Source: Akkermansiaceae bacterium
GTDB taxonomy: Bacteria > Verrucomicrobiota > Verrucomicrobiia > Verrucomicrobiales > Akkermansiaceae
Direction of reading: 5' to 3'
Length of the DNA stretch: 64,000 nucleotides
Assembly (NCBI GenBank): GCA_905181965.1
Contig: CAJIZY010000005.1
Span: 62,001-126,000 of the forward strand
The first letter of the stretch is position 1; every line of letters begins with the position of its first letter. The translations under genes were made by a program, and so were the position numbers. The notes under the pieces are model-generated. The model did no database searches. It was not told where the DNA came from and saw nothing but the letters and a program-made list of their open reading frames with translations. Shown here piece after piece: positions 54,090-64,000 of this stretch.

Positions 54090-55482
54090 ATGCTCAACCG
54101 TCGCCAGCTGCTAAAATCGTCCAGTTGTGGATTCGGTTCCCTCGCGCTTTCCTCCCTTTTAGGCAAAGGTCTCAGCAACCCTCTATCTCCAAAATCTCCT
54201 GTCCTACCAGCTCGCGCTAAAAGGATCATCTTTCTCTTCATGGCTGGAGGGCCCTCCCATGTTGACTCCTTCGACTACAAGCCCGGGCTTATCAAACGCG
54301 ACGGACAATCTTTTGATTTCGTGGGTGTCCGCAAAAACACCTTCGGCAAAAAATCCCAACGGAAACTTCTCAAACCGCTTTGGGATTTCAAGCAACACGG
54401 TGAATCCGGTCGCTGGGTCAGCTCTCTCTTTCCCCACATCGCAAAGCATGTCGATGATCTCTGCTTTATACATTCCATGCATACCGAAGGGGTGGCGCAC
54501 GGCCCCTCCACCCTCTTTCTTCATACCGGAGCGACTAACTTAGTCCGCCCCTCCATGGGCAGCTGGATCACCTATGGTCTGGGAACCGAAAACGAGAACC
54601 TTCCTGGCTTTGTCACCATTATGCCCTCCGCCAGCAAAGGCGGACCGCGCAACTACTCCAACGCCTTTTCTCCCAGCTGTCCACCAAGGCACCTGCATTG
54701 GCCGAGCCGGACTTCCTGCATCAAAAGCCACCATCAGAAATCTCAAAAACCCACACCTTCCCCTCAACGCTCAGTCAAAACAGTTCGACTTCCTCCAACA
54801 ACTGAACCGACAGCAGGCGCAAACCAAAAACGATCAAAATATCAACGCTGCTATCGACTCCTTCGACCTTGCCTTCCGGATGCAGATGAATGCCCCCGAC
54901 ATTCTCGACCTCGCGGAAGAATCTGAAGCTACTAAATCCATGTATGGGATTGGCGAAAAAGCGACCGACGACTATGGCAGACAATGCCTAATGGCCCGCC
55001 GGCTCGCAGAGCGCGGAGTCCGTTTTATCCAAGTTAACTACTCCGATGAGTCAGTTAATCCACGCTGGGACCAACATTCCAACATGCCCAAGCACAAGGT
55101 CCACGCTCACGCAACCGACCAGCCCGTGGCCGGACTTTTAAAAGACCTCAAACAGCGCGGCCTTCTGGAAGACACCCTTGTCTGGTGGGGCGGAGAGTTT
55201 GGACGCACACCCTTCTCACAAGGCAAGGACGGCCGCGACCACAACCCACGCGGCTTCACGACTTGGTTAGCCGGAGGAGGCACTAAACCAGGTCACGCCC
55301 ACGGGGCAACCGATGAAGTGGGTGACACCGCGGTGAGCGGCCGACTTCACATGCATGACCTCCACGCTACGATGCTCCATCTCCTTGGGCTTGACCACGA
55401 ACAGCTCACTTACAACTACGCTGGCCGTGACTTCCGACTTACCGACGTCGCCGGGAACGTGGAACGCGGCATCATCGCCTAG
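54090..55482 (+). CDS. DUF1501 protein, frameshifted
   Basis: From ATG 54090: a TAT-like signal ([25 protein letters not shown]), then [48 protein letters not shown]. The frame breaks in the TTTT run at 54666-54669; removing one T joins it to [73 protein letters not shown] and [25 protein letters not shown]. The corrected protein is about 463 residues. DUF1501 is an alkaline-phosphatase-like fold probably acting with the PSD1 protein encoded directly upstream. Confidence 0.87.
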
Positions 55483-55528
55483 CTCTCCCAGATATCCATC
55501 GCCGAACTCGAATCCATTTGGAGGTTGT

Positions 55529-58500
55529 TTATTCACCTTCGCGCCCAAAGGTTTGTAAAAATCCAATCAGGTCAGCAAGATTTTGGTGGGTCATACCAAG
55601 CTCGAGACCATCTGGCATAAGCGAGCGCCCACTTGTGTCTAAACCTTTAATTCTTTTTCGGAGAATCTGACGATCACTACCATCAAGAAGTCTCAAAGTG
55701 AGATTGTTCTCCTTTTCTGCAAGAACCCTTCCAAAGAGCATTTTACCGTCTTTAAGAGTCACTGAATAACCGAAATAAGAAGGGTCCACTGATTCGTTAG
55801 GATTTAAAATTGAGGTGAAGAGACCCTCCTTGCTACGCTCTGTAATGGAGCGTAGGTCTGGCCCATTCATGGGGAGACCCTTTACCGAAAGGTGACAATG
55901 CGCACAGGCTCGATTGAACACCGCTCGCCCATCTTGAGGATTCGCTTTAAGTTCCAAAGCAGAACGGAATTTCTTGAGCTGCCGCGCTCGTGTCAGTCCT
56001 CCATGAGAGGGAAACAACTCCTCTGCCATCTTTTTAATCCCGGCATCCGCATGAGTTCGCAGGATCTGGCGCCTCGAAACATCAACTGCTTCTGGCGAAA
56101 TTTGACCTTGTCCTATCGCTTTGAGCATTGTCATCGCCCACTCTTTTCGCTGGAGGAGGGTGTCCATAATTTTTGACCTTTCTCGAGGAAAACATCCACT
56201 CCAAGAACCAATCATAAGGCGTGGTATGTCCGGTCCACCCATTCTCGCAAGAGCTTCAATCACCGCAAATTTCATTTCGCTGGATTCCGACAAAATAAGT
56301 AATTCTCCTAAGAGATCTCGGTCGCTCTTAAATTTGTTTTCCTCTCTTCCCAATAAGCTAATTGCGGCAATTTTAAGCGGGCTCGATCCCCCTGGCATGC
56401 GGACGATTTTGCGTGCCTCCCCAATCACATGACTGAGACTTACTGAAGCTTGGGGATGAAGATCAGCCCAATGGCTCAGCGATTGGAATTGCACCGGTTG
56501 GAAGCCTTCTTTGCCAGGCTGGGAGAGTCGGGTAACCAGTGCTTCTAAGGCGGCATGGTTTTTAGCCCCAGCCACTTTAATGAGCTCGTCAACCAACACC
56601 CCTTGATCAAGAGCTCGCTCGGCTAGGGCAATAAAATGATGCGGAGGCGAGCTCATCACTGCCGCCCTAATCATAGGGTCCGCGGCATTATCTACCGCCA
56701 AGGCAGCCAGAGCATGGCCCGCTTCAGGTCTCTTTGAGTTGCCTAATGAGCAAGCCACCTGCAAGCGCACCCCTAAATCAACATCATCGATCATCTCCGA
56801 GACGGCTACGACTAATTCAGGCTCTTTAGCCCAGCGATATTCCGCAAGACGAACGGCATGACGACGAAGTTGAGGATGGGGATCCTTGCACGCGGAATAG
56901 AGGATCTCCAGAGTCAATCGATTGATTCCATCGAGCACACACAGAGCGTGCAAACGAGCTCTAGGACTCGGATGTTTTAAGGCCATCTTCGAAACCTGAC
57001 CAGTCACCGAAACCGCTTTTCTTTCGACAAGAAGGCGATGAGCAAGATCTCGCACAATTCCATTTGGACTTGCCAAATACCTCACAAGATTTTTGGGAGC
57101 AAGCTTCGCCAGATCTGGGATTTCCCGGACCGGCTCATCCTTGGGCAAAATACGATAAATCCGCCCGTAACCAGACCCCTTGCGCTCGTGCGCTTTCATT
57201 TCTCTTTTCCCCTCGTCAGGCAACCACTCGGGATGCTCAATCATATATCGATACATGTCGACTACCCACACGGCACCATCTGGACCAGTTCGGGCCATCA
57301 CCGGGCGACACCATCTGTCCTCAGAAGCAAAAAAATCAAAGGCTCCTTCTTCTGCCCGCTTGGCTTTAAAGCTGTAGCCATCACGATCCAACACGACTCG
57401 CTGCACTAAGTTATGAAAGGGCTCGCAGGTCAAAGCATGCACCTGCTCGTCGTCAAACAAAAGTCGATCACGATAAATCATCGGCGAACAAGCACTCGTG
57501 AAACGCCCAGATTGATTAAAACTGTGAAACCGTTTCTGGAGGGATGACGCTGGAAACACTCGCGGATTTTGAGGGCGAAGCTGACGACGAATTTCAGGTG
57601 GTGCAAAATTAATGTTCCTAGTCAAATAGCGCTCCTCCAAAACATAGTGCCAAAGGGGGAAACTGTTCTGCACCCCGAACGAATTCCCCCAATCATCGCG
57701 CGCTCGGCCAAATTGAGAAGGTCCAGAGAGAGCTTCCATCAGCCCCTCATCGGGACGAATTCGAAAGTCCATACTACCTAGTGGTAAAGTGCTTCCTGCT
57801 CGCGAAGAATGAATCATGGTATTTTTTGCATACCCAGGATGGTGACTCCCATTGGCACCATGAATCCAGTTGTCCAAACCCCAGCTCAATCCATTGACTC
57901 GTAGCTGTTGATTGCCTTGCTTGAATCCGGAATAGAGCACTTCTTGGAGATCAGCTTTACCGTCACCAGTGGTGTCTTGCGCATAGATCAAATCAGGCGC
58001 GGCCGCTACAATTACTCCACTGCGCCAAGACATGATTCCCGCAGGGTAATTGAGCCCTTTGAGAAAAAGAGTCGATTTTTCGTATTTCCCATCCCCATCA
58101 AGATCCTCCAAAAAACGCACACGTCCTCCAGGCTTTCCATCAACTCCAGAGGGATAATCTGCCATCTCCGCAACCCATAATTTGCCATCAGCCCCCCAAT
58201 CAATTGCGACGGGATCTTTGATCAACGGCTCACTCGCCACCAACTCAATTCGATAGCCCTCAGGGACATGTATGCTTGAGAGAGCATCCTGTGGCGAAAG
58301 GGCCCCGGAATTACTTTCCTCTAAATTCTTTTCGCTTGGCAGCAAATTAACTGCCTCGTAATGCTCCGAAATCTCAACAATCGAGAGAGCCCGATCATAT
58401 AAAGCAACGTGATCAAGGCGCCCCTCAAGAATAGAAAAGCGATCGCTTCGGCCTCCAAAAAAAAACTCAGGATGCCCATCCGGATAAGTGCGTGCAAGGG

Positions 58501-61087
58501 TCCCATCGATTTCAGGTTCAGATCTTCCATTCAAATACACTCGCACCCGCTCTCCCTCACGAATCATGGCGAGATGATGCCAGCTATTTGGTTCAAGCTC
58601 AGTCACTCCCGTTAATAGCCCCCTGCTCCGGTTCCCCTGAAAAACAATTAATTTTCCCGCTGCAAGGTGTGATCCCCCAATACCAAGATGGTCTCCTTCC
58701 GCCTCTTTCATGCCATCCACTCCTCGCGAAAACAAGTAGGCAGTAACCGGACGGATTTGATTTGGAAGTTGGTTGCGAACCCAAAATTCTACAGTGTAGA
58801 CATCTTCGATCCCTTCAAATTTTTTCTGAACGCGCTGCTGAGAAGCCTCATTTCCGTGTTCGATCCAGACTGATGGTTGAGAAGCCAAAACTGATTTTTG
58901 ATAACCAGCCATCGCACCGCGGTCATACTTTGGACGGGGCGGAGCAGGGCGCGCGGGTGGAGTCATCCTTGAAGCAGAAAAATTTCGGGCCGCTTCTTTT
59001 TGGCTAAAGGCGCCCTTAAACCAAGCGACTTCATCGAGGCGCCCTTCGACTGGCAACTCCCCCCCCAAGTGCCATTGCTCAGATTCAGACGGGGTAAGAG
59101 GGGCACTCACTTCTGGTATGATGTGGCCATCAAGATAAATCTTCACCTCTTCCTCCTCTTGGGACATTACCACGTGATGCCATGCTTTTAAGGCTAACTT
59201 TGTCTTACCAAAAAAACGTTTTTCACCATCTTGTAAAATTAAAGAACCACTAGACTCCCCATCCGCCTTGCCGCCAATCCGCAGAAAGCGAGACACCCCA
59301 TGCTGCACAAGGTCACCGGTATGGTCTCGCACCGTATTACTCATGCCATTCCAAAACCAAAAGGATAATGTTCGGGCCTTTGGAACCGTGACTGAAATAC
59401 GTCCACCTGCCAGCTGAAGAGCATTATTTGAGTTTTGTTCAGAAATAGCCTGACACTCAGGCCCCGGAAGATGATAAGCCACCACCCCCTCAACATGCCC
59501 GCTACGACCTTGGCCAGAGGCATCGTCCAACGTGCCCCCTCCCAAATCCTCACACTGAAAGTAGGCCAAAGGTTTTTGCGCCATGATCCATTTTACGTAA
59601 TCTCCTTGATGCCTCAGCGACGGTCGACGGGGTTTTCCTGCGAGAGATTCAAAAGAGCTCAACAAAGTCTCAACGATCTTTGGCTCGGCCTCCACCTCTA
59701 ACCCAGCAGTCCTAGCCGGCCAAGTGGTGTAACCTCCCAAAGCGTGTTGTTCAGGAGGCGGAATGTATCCCGCGGCCCCGTTCGCCAATTCAATATTAAA
59801 GGTCGAAGGGAATGGGCTCCAGGCTTTGAGCTTAAGGCCCGTGATGGCGTAAACTTCATTGGGAATTGTCGTAATCCCCAAATTTCCAATCCGTAGCGTT
59901 TGCAAGACAAGGTTTTCAGTGGGGTTTTTATGAATGTATCGAGCCTGTTCCGCGTAAACTTCGGGGCGGTTTTTGGGCCTTTGCCCTTTCATTTCAGAGA
60001 GCATTTTATCAGCCCAAGCCAAACGCTTCGCGTCAGGCAATCGCCGTGAAAGCGTGAGCTCTTTCTGGTCCATCCCGAGCAGGGGACTTCGGTCATAACG
60101 AACCTTTTCAACTGCCCCTTTGGCAATCTCAACCAGCCCATCGGTATAGATCGAGATATCTGAATTAGTTCGATCGCCTTCATAATCTCGCAAATGCAGG
60201 TCTCCGCTCGTGCCCTGAGTCATGGCGCACACAGGCTCACGCCCTCCGACAGCCAACTGCTTAGCAAGCCGATCAGAAAAAAGACCAAAGTAATCCGCGG
60301 GGCCTCCCCCACCGCCATGGTAGTGCATCGAAAAATTCGCGAGAACGCCAATCGGATCACCATTCAAAGCCTGAATCGATAAGACAGACAATTCATCGTC
60401 AACCGGGCCGGAAGGTCCGACGTATTTTGGATTTCGAAATCCAGGATGCATCATAGCTCGGACCGTTTTATCACCAAAGGGATCTCTTTGCATTTGATCT
60501 GGCCGCGTGATCCAGCGCCGATTGTAATTGTAGCCAGTGGCTTTCACTTGCTTGTGACCAATTTGCGCTGGCTCGATTTTCCCATAGGCCTTCACAATCC
60601 CCTCCGCAATTTTACTCGGTAAGAATTCGGTGTAAGCCGGGTCTGCCATTGTTCCCAAACAATAATCCATCGTGCTCGGAGCAGAGTGGGTATGGGTCGC
60701 TGCAATGACGATTTGATCAATGGGAATTCCAGTCTTTTGTGATGCCAGAGCTTTTGTCCGGTCACAAACATCCCGAGGAATCATGCAGCTATCGACCACT
60801 GCCACCGCGATGCTGACTTCACCACGCTGTAAAACAAAACAACGCGCCTTGAGATCACCCGGCTGCATCTTCCCCCGTCTTCTTTCAACAAACCCTCCAT
60901 TAATCAAAAGAGAATCAAAAGGAGGTGTGATATCCTGAACGTGAGCACCTGCTAACAAGTTTTGCTCTGCAAGATGAGAATCAGCTGACAGCGATAAAAG
61001 CCCCACCAAGAGATAACTTCCAAGAGCACTTAGAAGAAGGAGGCGCTTAGCTAATGAGGCGGGGTTAATAATCTTTAAAAGCACCAT
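55529..61087 (-). CDS. Giant exported fusion: ceramidase-like, LamG x2, PVC dehydrogenase, HEAT, cytochrome c
   Basis: About 1852 residues from ATG 61087. After a signal peptide, residues ~45-485 form a neutral-ceramidase-like amidase domain (ATHTHSAP zinc motif at ~131-138, TQGTSGD). Two LamG/concanavalin domains (~505-710 and ~725-935) follow. Next comes the PVC 'membrane-bound dehydrogenase' propeller (~960-1335: VPEGYRIELVASEPLIKDPVAIDWG, RTGPDGAVWVVDMYRYMIEHPEW), then HEAT repeats (~1350-1700) and a C-terminal cytochrome with CAHCH at ~1728-1732 and GPDL. Such modules are usually separate genes. An earlier ATG at 61165 would add 26 residues. Confidence 0.88.
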   Translation of the reverse strand: MVLLKIINPASLAKRLLLLSALGSYLLVGLLSLSADSHLAEQNLLAGAHVQDITPPFDSLLINGGFVERRRGKMQPGDLKARCFVLQRGEVSIAVAVVDSCMIPRDVCDRTKALASQKTGIPIDQIVIAATHTHSAPSTMDYCLGTMADPAYTEFLPSKIAEGIVKAYGKIEPAQIGHKQVKATGYNYNRRWITRPDQMQRDPFGDKTVRAMMHPGFRNPKYVGPSGPVDDELSVLSIQALNGDPIGVLANFSMHYHGGGGGPADYFGLFSDRLAKQLAVGGREPVCAMTQGTSGDLHLRDYEGDRTNSDISIYTDGLVEIAKGAVEKVRYDRSPLLGMDQKELTLSRRLPDAKRLAWADKMLSEMKGQRPKNRPEVYAEQARYIHKNPTENLVLQTLRIGNLGITTIPNEVYAITGLKLKAWSPFPSTFNIELANGAAGYIPPPEQHALGGYTTWPARTAGLEVEAEPKIVETLLSSFESLAGKPRRPSLRHQGDYVKWIMAQKPLAYFQCEDLGGGTLDDASGQGRSGHVEGVVAYHLPGPECQAISEQNSNNALQLAGGRISVTVPKARTLSFWFWNGMSNTVRDHTGDLVQHGVSRFLRIGGKADGESSGSLILQDGEKRFFGKTKLALKAWHHVVMSQEEEEVKIYLDGHIIPEVSAPLTPSESEQWHLGGELPVEGRLDEVAWFKGAFSQKEAARNFSASRMTPPARPAPPRPKYDRGAMAGYQKSVLASQPSVWIEHGNEASQQRVQKKFEGIEDVYTVEFWVRNQLPNQIRPVTAYLFSRGVDGMKEAEGDHLGIGGSHLAAGKLIVFQGNRSRGLLTGVTELEPNSWHHLAMIREGERVRVYLNGRSEPEIDGTLARTYPDGHPEFFFGGRSDRFSILEGRLDHVALYDRALSIVEISEHYEAVNLLPSEKNLEESNSGALSPQDALSSIHVPEGYRIELVASEPLIKDPVAIDWGADGKLWVAEMADYPSGVDGKPGGRVRFLEDLDGDGKYEKSTLFLKGLNYPAGIMSWRSGVIVAAAPDLIYAQDTTGDGKADLQEVLYSGFKQGNQQLRVNGLSWGLDNWIHGANGSHHPGYAKNTMIHSSRAGSTLPLGSMDFRIRPDEGLMEALSGPSQFGRARDDWGNSFGVQNSFPLWHYVLEERYLTRNINFAPPEIRRQLRPQNPRVFPASSLQKRFHSFNQSGRFTSACSPMIYRDRLLFDDEQVHALTCEPFHNLVQRVVLDRDGYSFKAKRAEEGAFDFFASEDRWCRPVMARTGPDGAVWVVDMYRYMIEHPEWLPDEGKREMKAHERKGSGYGRIYRILPKDEPVREIPDLAKLAPKNLVRYLASPNGIVRDLAHRLLVERKAVSVTGQVSKMALKHPSPRARLHALCVLDGINRLTLEILYSACKDPHPQLRRHAVRLAEYRWAKEPELVVAVSEMIDDVDLGVRLQVACSLGNSKRPEAGHALAALAVDNAADPMIRAAVMSSPPHHFIALAERALDQGVLVDELIKVAGAKNHAALEALVTRLSQPGKEGFQPVQFQSLSHWADLHPQASVSLSHVIGEARKIVRMPGGSSPLKIAAISLLGREENKFKSDRDLLGELLILSESSEMKFAVIEALARMGGPDIPRLMIGSWSGCFPRERSKIMDTLLQRKEWAMTMLKAIGQGQISPEAVDVSRRQILRTHADAGIKKMAEELFPSHGGLTRARQLKKFRSALELKANPQDGRAVFNRACAHCHLSVKGLPMNGPDLRSITERSKEGLFTSILNPNESVDPSYFGYSVTLKDGKMLFGRVLAEKENNLTLRLLDGSDRQILRKRIKGLDTSGRSLMPDGLELGMTHQNLADLIGFLQTFGREGE

Positions 61088-61271
61088 AACCAATCTAAGA
61101 GACGAAGGGGGCACCCTATCTTTCAGCGGTAGATATGGCCAGCTCTGATCTGGGCCCTCTTCCATCGCTAAACCACCGCAGTTGCTAGGTTCAAAAATGT
61201 GACTGGACCCCTTTGACCAGACAAGGCCGCTCCTGAATAGAAAGTCGTCAACTAAAGCTTTTGTACAAAGT

Positions 61272-61305
61272 AAGGGCGGGTCCGCAAACTCACGGATCCG
61301 CCCTT
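61272..61305 (-). terminator. Terminator after the 61.3-kb SASA gene
   Basis: A 13-bp stem with one G-T pair (AAGGGCGGGTCCG/CGGATCCGCCCTT) starts 14 bases past the stop codon at 61319. The T-run on the minus strand is weak, but the stem is very stable. Confidence 0.75.
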
Positions 61306-61318
61306 CTAGTGAGCTAAT

Positions 61319-62380
61319 TTACTTTTTGAGCAACTCGACCATTGCCTTGCCCATCGCATCACCAACGTTCATGTAGGTTTCAGCGTTCCCACTATAGTGC
61401 CCGCCGGAGCTTCCCCCCTTAGACAGCGGATGCGTATAAACCGCCGCCACGTTTCCTTTGAATTCGGGGTATTTGCCGGATTCACCATCAACTGCGAGCA
61501 TGGCATCTAGAATCTTGCCGCCTCCATCAGTGGACCCCTGCTTGGTCTGACCAAGAGATGCCGTCACAAACTTTGCATCGGGTGCCTTGAAATCCTTACG
61601 GAGAGACTTAATTAGATTCACAAGATTTTTCTCATACCGCTGTGAAAGAGCTTCGCTCCGGCTGTCGCGATCGCCCTGCCACCAAAGAAATCCTGCCACT
61701 TCGTACTTTGTCGCCTCAGGGTAGTATTTATCGAGTTCCGCGAGGACCTTCTTCGCGCGATCGACATCGCCATCGTATTGAAGGCCGGCATACCAACCAA
61801 TCGGCTTGGGATCTTCGCCCTTTTTCCATCTTTCAGGAGAACCTTTGTATCCGGGGTGAACCCAAGCCTGACCTTTCGAATCAGTGAATTCAAAACCTTC
61901 ACTTCCCGGAGGAAGAAGATCCCAACCAAGACCACGGTTCCCAATGCAGCTCTTAAGAATCATAATCGGAGCATCGACGGCTTGGCCAATGTGATGACCA
62001 ATCCCAATCTCAGGACCGATCTTTCCCTTTCCGATCTTCATCCATTCATTGTTGAACTGCCTTGTCTTGCCCGGACCACCACTCCCCATCACACGGACAT
62101 TGCGCACATCTTTACGCTCGGTCCAATTACCTTCGTCATCAACAAGATAGGGATAGAGACCTTTCTCCTTCACAGCGTGCTCGAGAGATCCCTCGCCTCC
62201 ACCAATTTTGCCAAAACCCAGCATGTTGGACTGCCCCATCAGGATGTAAACTTGAACCGGCTTACCCATGTCGGCGGGCTTCCCATCGGGATCAGGGAGT
62301 TCGGCGCTTGCGACACCGGCAAAGCCAAGGCTCATGGCAGCCAGTAGGCTTGTTGCGTTTCTTCTATTGTTCATTTTCAT
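61319..62380 (-). CDS. Exported SASA-type carbohydrate esterase
   Basis: A 353-residue protein with a signal peptide (to the SAELPDPDG region). It has the sialic-acid-specific acetylesterase/DUF303 SGNH fold: VYILMGQSNMLGFG (nucleophile Ser block), a GNRGLGWDLLPPGSEGFEF segment and FLWWQGDRDSRS with the late oxyanion residue. A late HPLSKGGSSGGHYSGNAETYMNVG carries the Asp/His region. It removes O-acetyl groups from glycans. A second, shorter SASA gene lies 170 bases upstream on the same strand, so the two may form one unit. Confidence 0.9.
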   Translation of the reverse strand: MKMNNRRNATSLLAAMSLGFAGVASAELPDPDGKPADMGKPVQVYILMGQSNMLGFGKIGGGEGSLEHAVKEKGLYPYLVDDEGNWTERKDVRNVRVMGSGGPGKTRQFNNEWMKIGKGKIGPEIGIGHHIGQAVDAPIMILKSCIGNRGLGWDLLPPGSEGFEFTDSKGQAWVHPGYKGSPERWKKGEDPKPIGWYAGLQYDGDVDRAKKVLAELDKYYPEATKYEVAGFLWWQGDRDSRSEALSQRYEKNLVNLIKSLRKDFKAPDAKFVTASLGQTKQGSTDGGGKILDAMLAVDGESGKYPEFKGNVAAVYTHPLSKGGSSGGHYSGNAETYMNVGDAMGKAMVELLKK

Positions 62381-62495
62381 AAATATTTGATTAACTCCGT
62401 GGGCTCCGAACGAGTGCCTGGAGCAAGAGCTTTCAAATCTTCAATCACATCTCCTACCCCTATAATGGGTAGGTCAATCACTCTTTTTGCGTAGC

Positions 62496-63208
62496 TCAAC
62501 GCTTAATCAAACGAATGCCTCCTCTGCGAATCTCGTTGCCTTCTAGGGTGCTTAATGTTCCCCATCGTGGATCACTTTTCCTTCAGCTTCGCGGTCATTC
62601 AAATCGTCGGTGTCGACCCACGCTCCGCGAGGATGCCCTTCGGCAAAGGTCTTCTGAACTTTTCGGATATTGAGGCGTCCTTCGAGGCGCTTAGGATTGT
62701 CGAGCCCGCTGTCACTGATCCTTCCAATCACGATATTGATTTCCTTGAAGGCCAAATCCGTCTGCAACTGCTGTAGTAATTCCTTGAGGTAGGCATCGTA
62801 AGCGGTGTTGTTGAGATCCGATTCACCCTGCATCCAAACCAAGGTCACTGTCTTTAAGGGCTCTCCCTCAATCGCCGTCTTCACCTTCTTGATCAAGGGG
62901 TCGTAAAGCTCTCCCCTCACCTTCGGAACACGACCCCGCGTTGGAGGAGGATCTTCATGGTTCGTCTTGGCCCAGCTACGAATCGACTGCCCGCTGTTGG
63001 CATTCTTTACAACAATGACCCCATCTTTCCCAAAAGCCTTGGTCACGGCCGGAGTAAACGTGAGAGACTCATCCATCCCCGCCATGTTCGATTGGCCGGA
63101 AAGGATGAACAAATTCTTCTCTTCTCTCTTCGCCTTTTCCGCTCCCACATCAGGCATAGAAAACAAAACGATGACAAGCGCGCCTAGAACTCCTTTTTGC
63201 AATTTCAT
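62496..63208 (-). CDS. Exported SASA-type esterase, probable 3' frameshift
   Basis: A SASA/SGNH esterase with signal peptide, NLFILSGQSNMAGMDESLTF nucleophile block, VTLVWMQGESDLNNTAYDAYLKELLQQL, and WVDTDDLNDREAEGKVIHDGEH. As it stands it stops at 62552, lacking the family end. One base restored near 62556 continues the frame as LSTLEGNEIRRGG...RLIKR to 62496, resembling the usual 'H-(L/Y)-S-x-x-G-...-R(F)' terminus. The restored length would be about 237 residues. Whether the stop is real needs resequencing. Confidence 0.8.
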
Positions 63209-63329
63209 GTGTCAGTATTGTCCGAAATAAGTTTCATCAATAGTCAGATGGAAAACTATCATCAAAGCGATACGTTTTTCTGGGCTATAAATAGATAGAC
63301 GTCTCAACCTAGGAAATTAGCATGCCGAA

Positions 63330-63905
63330 ATGACAAACAAAGTGATCGGAAAAGCTCTGATTGTAATTGGGGACGCAACTGAGACCGTAGACACTCTCTA
63401 CCCCTACTACCGCTTGCAGGAGGCTGGAATTGAACCCGTAGTGATCGCTCCCGAAAAGAGGCTCTATCAAATGGTGATGCACGAAGTCCGTCCGGGCTGG
63501 ACCATCACACGTGAGTGGGAGGGATATCAGCTAGCTGCTGATCTTGCTTTTTCAGAAGTGAACCCAGAGGACTATCTCGGCATTCTATTCTCCGGCGGAC
63601 GAGCACCAGAATACATTCGTGAGGATCCGGATCTTATTCAATTAACCCGATGGTTTTTTGAGCGAAATAAACCGATTGCTAGTGTTTGTCACGGGGTTGA
63701 GATTCCCGCGCGCGCGGATTGTGTGAAGGGTCGACGGATGGCAACCGTGGCAAAATGCCAGTTTGACCTCGAGATTTGTGGCGGAATTTACGTCAACGAA
63801 GCCTGTGTGATCGATGGAAACCTAGTCTCAGGCAGAACCTTTCACGACAACGGGCACTACGTGGGACCTTGGATCAAGATGCTCGAGGAAGAGGCGAAGA
63901 AATGA
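63330..63905 (+). CDS. DJ-1/PfpI-family protein
   Basis: A 191-residue flavodoxin-like fold protein of the DJ-1/PfpI superfamily. KALIVIGDATETVDTLYPYYRLQEAGIEPVVIAPE is at the start. The nucleophile elbow SVCHGVEIPARA carries the conserved Cys, preceded by the acidic residue region ILFSGGRAPEYIREDPD. Members are proteases, glyoxalases or chaperones; the exact activity is not visible. It is cytosolic (no signal). Its stop overlaps the next start by 4 bases (ATGA), so the two genes are co-translated. Confidence 0.92.
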   Translation: MTNKVIGKALIVIGDATETVDTLYPYYRLQEAGIEPVVIAPEKRLYQMVMHEVRPGWTITREWEGYQLAADLAFSEVNPEDYLGILFSGGRAPEYIREDPDLIQLTRWFFERNKPIASVCHGVEIPARADCVKGRRMATVAKCQFDLEICGGIYVNEACVIDGNLVSGRTFHDNGHYVGPWIKMLEEEAKK

Positions 63906-64000
63906 ATCGAAGAAATTTTTCAACCCTCCTCGGAGGTAGCGCTCTTTTCACTTCTGCGAGGGAGTTAGAACAAGAATGGACGCCCCGCTATGTCATGTCA
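63902..64000 (+). CDS. Exported TIM-barrel-type sugar epimerase candidate, 5' end only
   Basis: Only the first 33 codons are inside the window. They start MNRRNFSTLLGGSALFTSARE, a twin-arginine-like signal, and continue EWTPRYVMS. That start resembles exported sugar phosphate isomerase/epimerase-type proteins of PVC bacteria, but the visible part is too short to confirm. It overlaps the DJ-1 gene by 4 bases. Confidence 0.45.
   Translation, partial: MNRRNFSTLLGGSALFTSARELEQEWTPRYVMS

Overview
The window looks like a chromosome segment of a free-living, probably aquatic member of the Verrucomicrobiota (PVC superphylum), at roughly 50% G+C. The assignment rests on gene content. There is a DUF1549/DUF1553 'PSD1' protein beside a DUF1501 protein, and a PVC-type CxxCH/HEAT 'membrane-bound dehydrogenase'. 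There are also many TAT-exported Gfo/Idh/MocA oxidoreductases, DUF1080 proteins, a sulfatase, SASA-type esterases and an exosortase/PEP-CTERM system. I see no phage, IS element, CRISPR array, rRNA or tRNA.

Layout. 1-5.7 kb (+): a TPR protein tail, ispH, an EamA transporter, a VOC protein and a sulfatase. 5.7-16.3 kb (-): an almost gapless run, DEAD-box helicase > exosortase > EpsI-like protein > polyprenyl-phosphate sugar transferase > O-antigen-ligase/TPR protein > prs > rplY > pth > rpsF > ssb. It is preceded by a 56-residue PEP-CTERM mini-protein. 16.5-21.1 kb (-): a TonB-dependent receptor, its TonB and an oxidoreductase. 21.1-25.8 kb: a DUF1080 protein, a peroxiredoxin lipoprotein with an in-frame UGA, an esterase, a degenerate kinase-like pair and an M32 carboxypeptidase. 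25.9-28.5 kb (+): an arsR-GAPDH-arsJ arsenate-resistance operon. 28.5-34.9 kb: sugar catabolism (DUF1080, two oxidoreductases, an MFS symporter, an AraC regulator and a NagB-like deaminase). 35-44.6 kb: a PhoD-like phosphatase, lipoproteins, CBM9 and transglutaminase proteins, an RRM/glycine-rich RNA-binding protein and HrpA. 44.9-49 kb (+): an ECF sigma factor with small membrane proteins, then an EF-hand protein. 49-51.2 kb (-): a two-component system. 51.3-63.2 kb: PSD1/DUF1501 proteins, a giant ceramidase-like/LamG/dehydrogenase/HEAT/cytochrome fusion, and two SASA esterases. The right edge holds a DJ-1/PfpI protein and the start of another exported protein.

The most interesting signal is in the peroxiredoxin gene on the minus strand at 22080-22616. 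Its only interruption is a UGA exactly where the peroxidatic cysteine belongs. It is followed 22 nt later by a hairpin with a GGUCU apical loop, the hallmark of a bacterial SECIS element. I read this as a selenocysteine-containing, lipid-anchored peroxiredoxin. The second is the PEP-CTERM mini-protein, which is almost nothing but a signal peptide plus the exosortase sorting tag, encoded next to the exosortase operon.

A caution for users: at least eight other genes are broken by what look like single-base insertions or deletions (arsJ, the PhoD-like gene twice, the RRM protein, hrpA, a small membrane protein, the histidine kinase, the DUF1501 protein, and one SASA esterase). Residual assembly errors are a likely explanation. 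The UGA in the peroxiredoxin is different in kind, because both halves stay in one frame.
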